Shown: one piece after another, positions 13,663-14,326 of the stretch | Layout of the letters: every line of letters starts with the position of its first letter | How positions within the stretch are numbered: the first letter of the stretch is position 1 | Source: UBA4655 sp964585575 | GTDB lineage: Bacteria; Planctomycetota; Planctomycetia; Pirellulales; UBA1268 | Assembly (NCBI GenBank): GCA_964585575.1 | Contig: CAZPEM010000085.1 | Coordinates: forward strand, 1-14,326 | Direction of reading: 5' to 3' | DNA length: 14,326 nucleotides | The notes under the pieces: model-generated | Told to the model about the DNA's origin: nothing | The model's input: the letters and a program-made list of their open reading frames with translations, nothing else | Database searches by the model: none | Made by a program: the position numbers and the translations under genes

Positions 13663-14326
13663 GTGTCTCATTCGCTCGGCAAAACTGGGTCGCATTCGCT
13701 CACCTTCATCGAGTCGGATGACCCCGAGATCCACGCGGCGATCGTCGCGGAGCAGACTCGGCAGCAGGAAGGGCTCGAGATGATCGCGAGCGAGAACTTC
13801 ACGAGCCCCGCCGTGATGCAGGCGGTGGGCAGCGTCCTCACCAACAAGTACGCCGAGGGCTACCCCGGCCACCGCTACTACGGCGGCTGCGAGTTCGTCG
13901 ACACGGTCGAGGATCTCGCCCGCGAGCGGCTCAAGCGGCTCTTCGGCGCCGAGCACGTCAACGTGCAGCCGCACTCCGGCAGCCAGGCCAACGCGGCCGT
14001 CTACATGACGGCGATCGCCCCCGGCGACACCGTGCTCGCCTTCGACCTCGCCCACGGCGGCCACCTCACCCACGGCATGAAGCTCAACGCCTCGGGCGTG
14101 CTCTACAAGTTCGTCCACTACGGCGTCCGCCGCGACGACCACCGGCTCGACTTCGACCAGATCGCGAGCCTCGCCCGCGAGCACAAGCCGAAGCTGATCG
14201 TGGCGGGAGCGAGCGCCTATCCGCGGGAGATCCCGCACGGGAAGTTCGCCGAGATTGCCCGTGAGGTCGGTGCGAAGCTGATGGTCGACATGGCCCACTA
14301 CGCGGGCCTCGTCGCCGCCGGCATCC
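13663..14326 (+). CDS. glyA: Serine hydroxymethyltransferase, 5' part (cut by window end)
   Basis: The first 221 codons of a PLP enzyme that converts serine and tetrahydrofolate to glycine and methylene-THF. The start is GTG at 13663, preceded by AGGAGG (13652-13657) at good spacing; no ATG occurs before the conserved core. The first 17 or so residues (MSHSLGKTGSHSLTFI) are an extra N-terminal tail with an internal SHSL repeat. The SHMT core then follows: GLEMIASENFTSPAVMQA, LTNKYAEGYPGHRYYGGCEFVD, NVQPHSGSQAN, FDLAHGGHLTHG, LIVAGASAYPREIP and VDMAHYAGLVAAGI, whose Asp contacts the PLP ring nitrogen. The Schiff-base lysine (TTTHK region) lies beyond the right edge. The gene stands 121 bases after the antiporter, with its own possible promoter, so it is probably a separate housekeeping unit. 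Confidence 0.93.
   Translation, partial: MSHSLGKTGSHSLTFIESDDPEIHAAIVAEQTRQQEGLEMIASENFTSPAVMQAVGSVLTNKYAEGYPGHRYYGGCEFVDTVEDLARERLKRLFGAEHVNVQPHSGSQANAAVYMTAIAPGDTVLAFDLAHGGHLTHGMKLNASGVLYKFVHYGVRRDDHRLDFDQIASLAREHKPKLIVAGASAYPREIPHGKFAEIAREVGAKLMVDMAHYAGLVAAGI

Overview
The window is GC-rich, with strong G/C preference at third codon positions. It looks like a chromosomal segment of a planctomycete, probably Pirellulales-like. The evidence is the secreted PQQ-type beta-propeller opening with a WPQFRGP motif, a secreted gluzincin ending in a LecA-like domain, and a membrane-fused spermidine-synthase-like protein. No rRNA or classical marker is present, so the assignment is an inference. I see no insertion sequence, prophage, CRISPR array, tRNA or rRNA.

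Layout. Bases 1-461 hold no convincing gene but carry a 30-bp imperfect direct repeat. Next come an outer-membrane beta-barrel gene (+) and, ending 3 bases away on the opposite strand, an SbtA-type bicarbonate transporter gene (-). From the divergent region right of sbtA runs a VapBC-type toxin-antitoxin pair, whose 3' end overlaps by one base the start of an 844-residue membrane protein fused to a spermidine-synthase-like domain. Then follow a PQQ-type propeller, a secreted metalloprotease with a lectin-like tail, a Tat-exported beta-carbonic anhydrase, an NhaR-like LysR regulator, cysD, a CPA2 (KefB/YbaL-like) cation:proton antiporter, and the first part of glyA, which runs off the right edge.

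How the genes may work together. SbtA (HCO3- uptake) and the exported carbonic anhydrase (CO2/HCO3- interconversion) point to inorganic-carbon handling, although about 7 kb separates them. Their upstream regions share an (A/T)TTTTC-N17-TATCTATT promoter-like block, and each leader then has a GGCCG/CGGCC hairpin. In the sbtA leader a longer fold can mask the Shine-Dalgarno. This possible shared control is the most interesting inference here. Carbonic anhydrase, nhaR-like, cysD and the antiporter lie head-to-tail with 21-39 base gaps and may be one transcript, giving an ion/pH/inorganic-carbon flavour with a cysD that lacks its usual partner cysN nearby.

A second theme is small tandem duplications at gene boundaries (about 6999-7030, 9038-9085, 10873-10905, 13665-13701). 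One creates the stop codon of the propeller gene and another contains the Shine-Dalgarno of cysD. The vapBC promoter has a -10 box whose predicted start site falls on the vapB ATG, and a perfect 17-base palindrome covers the end of that -10 and the ATG, suggesting a leaderless, autorepressed mRNA.
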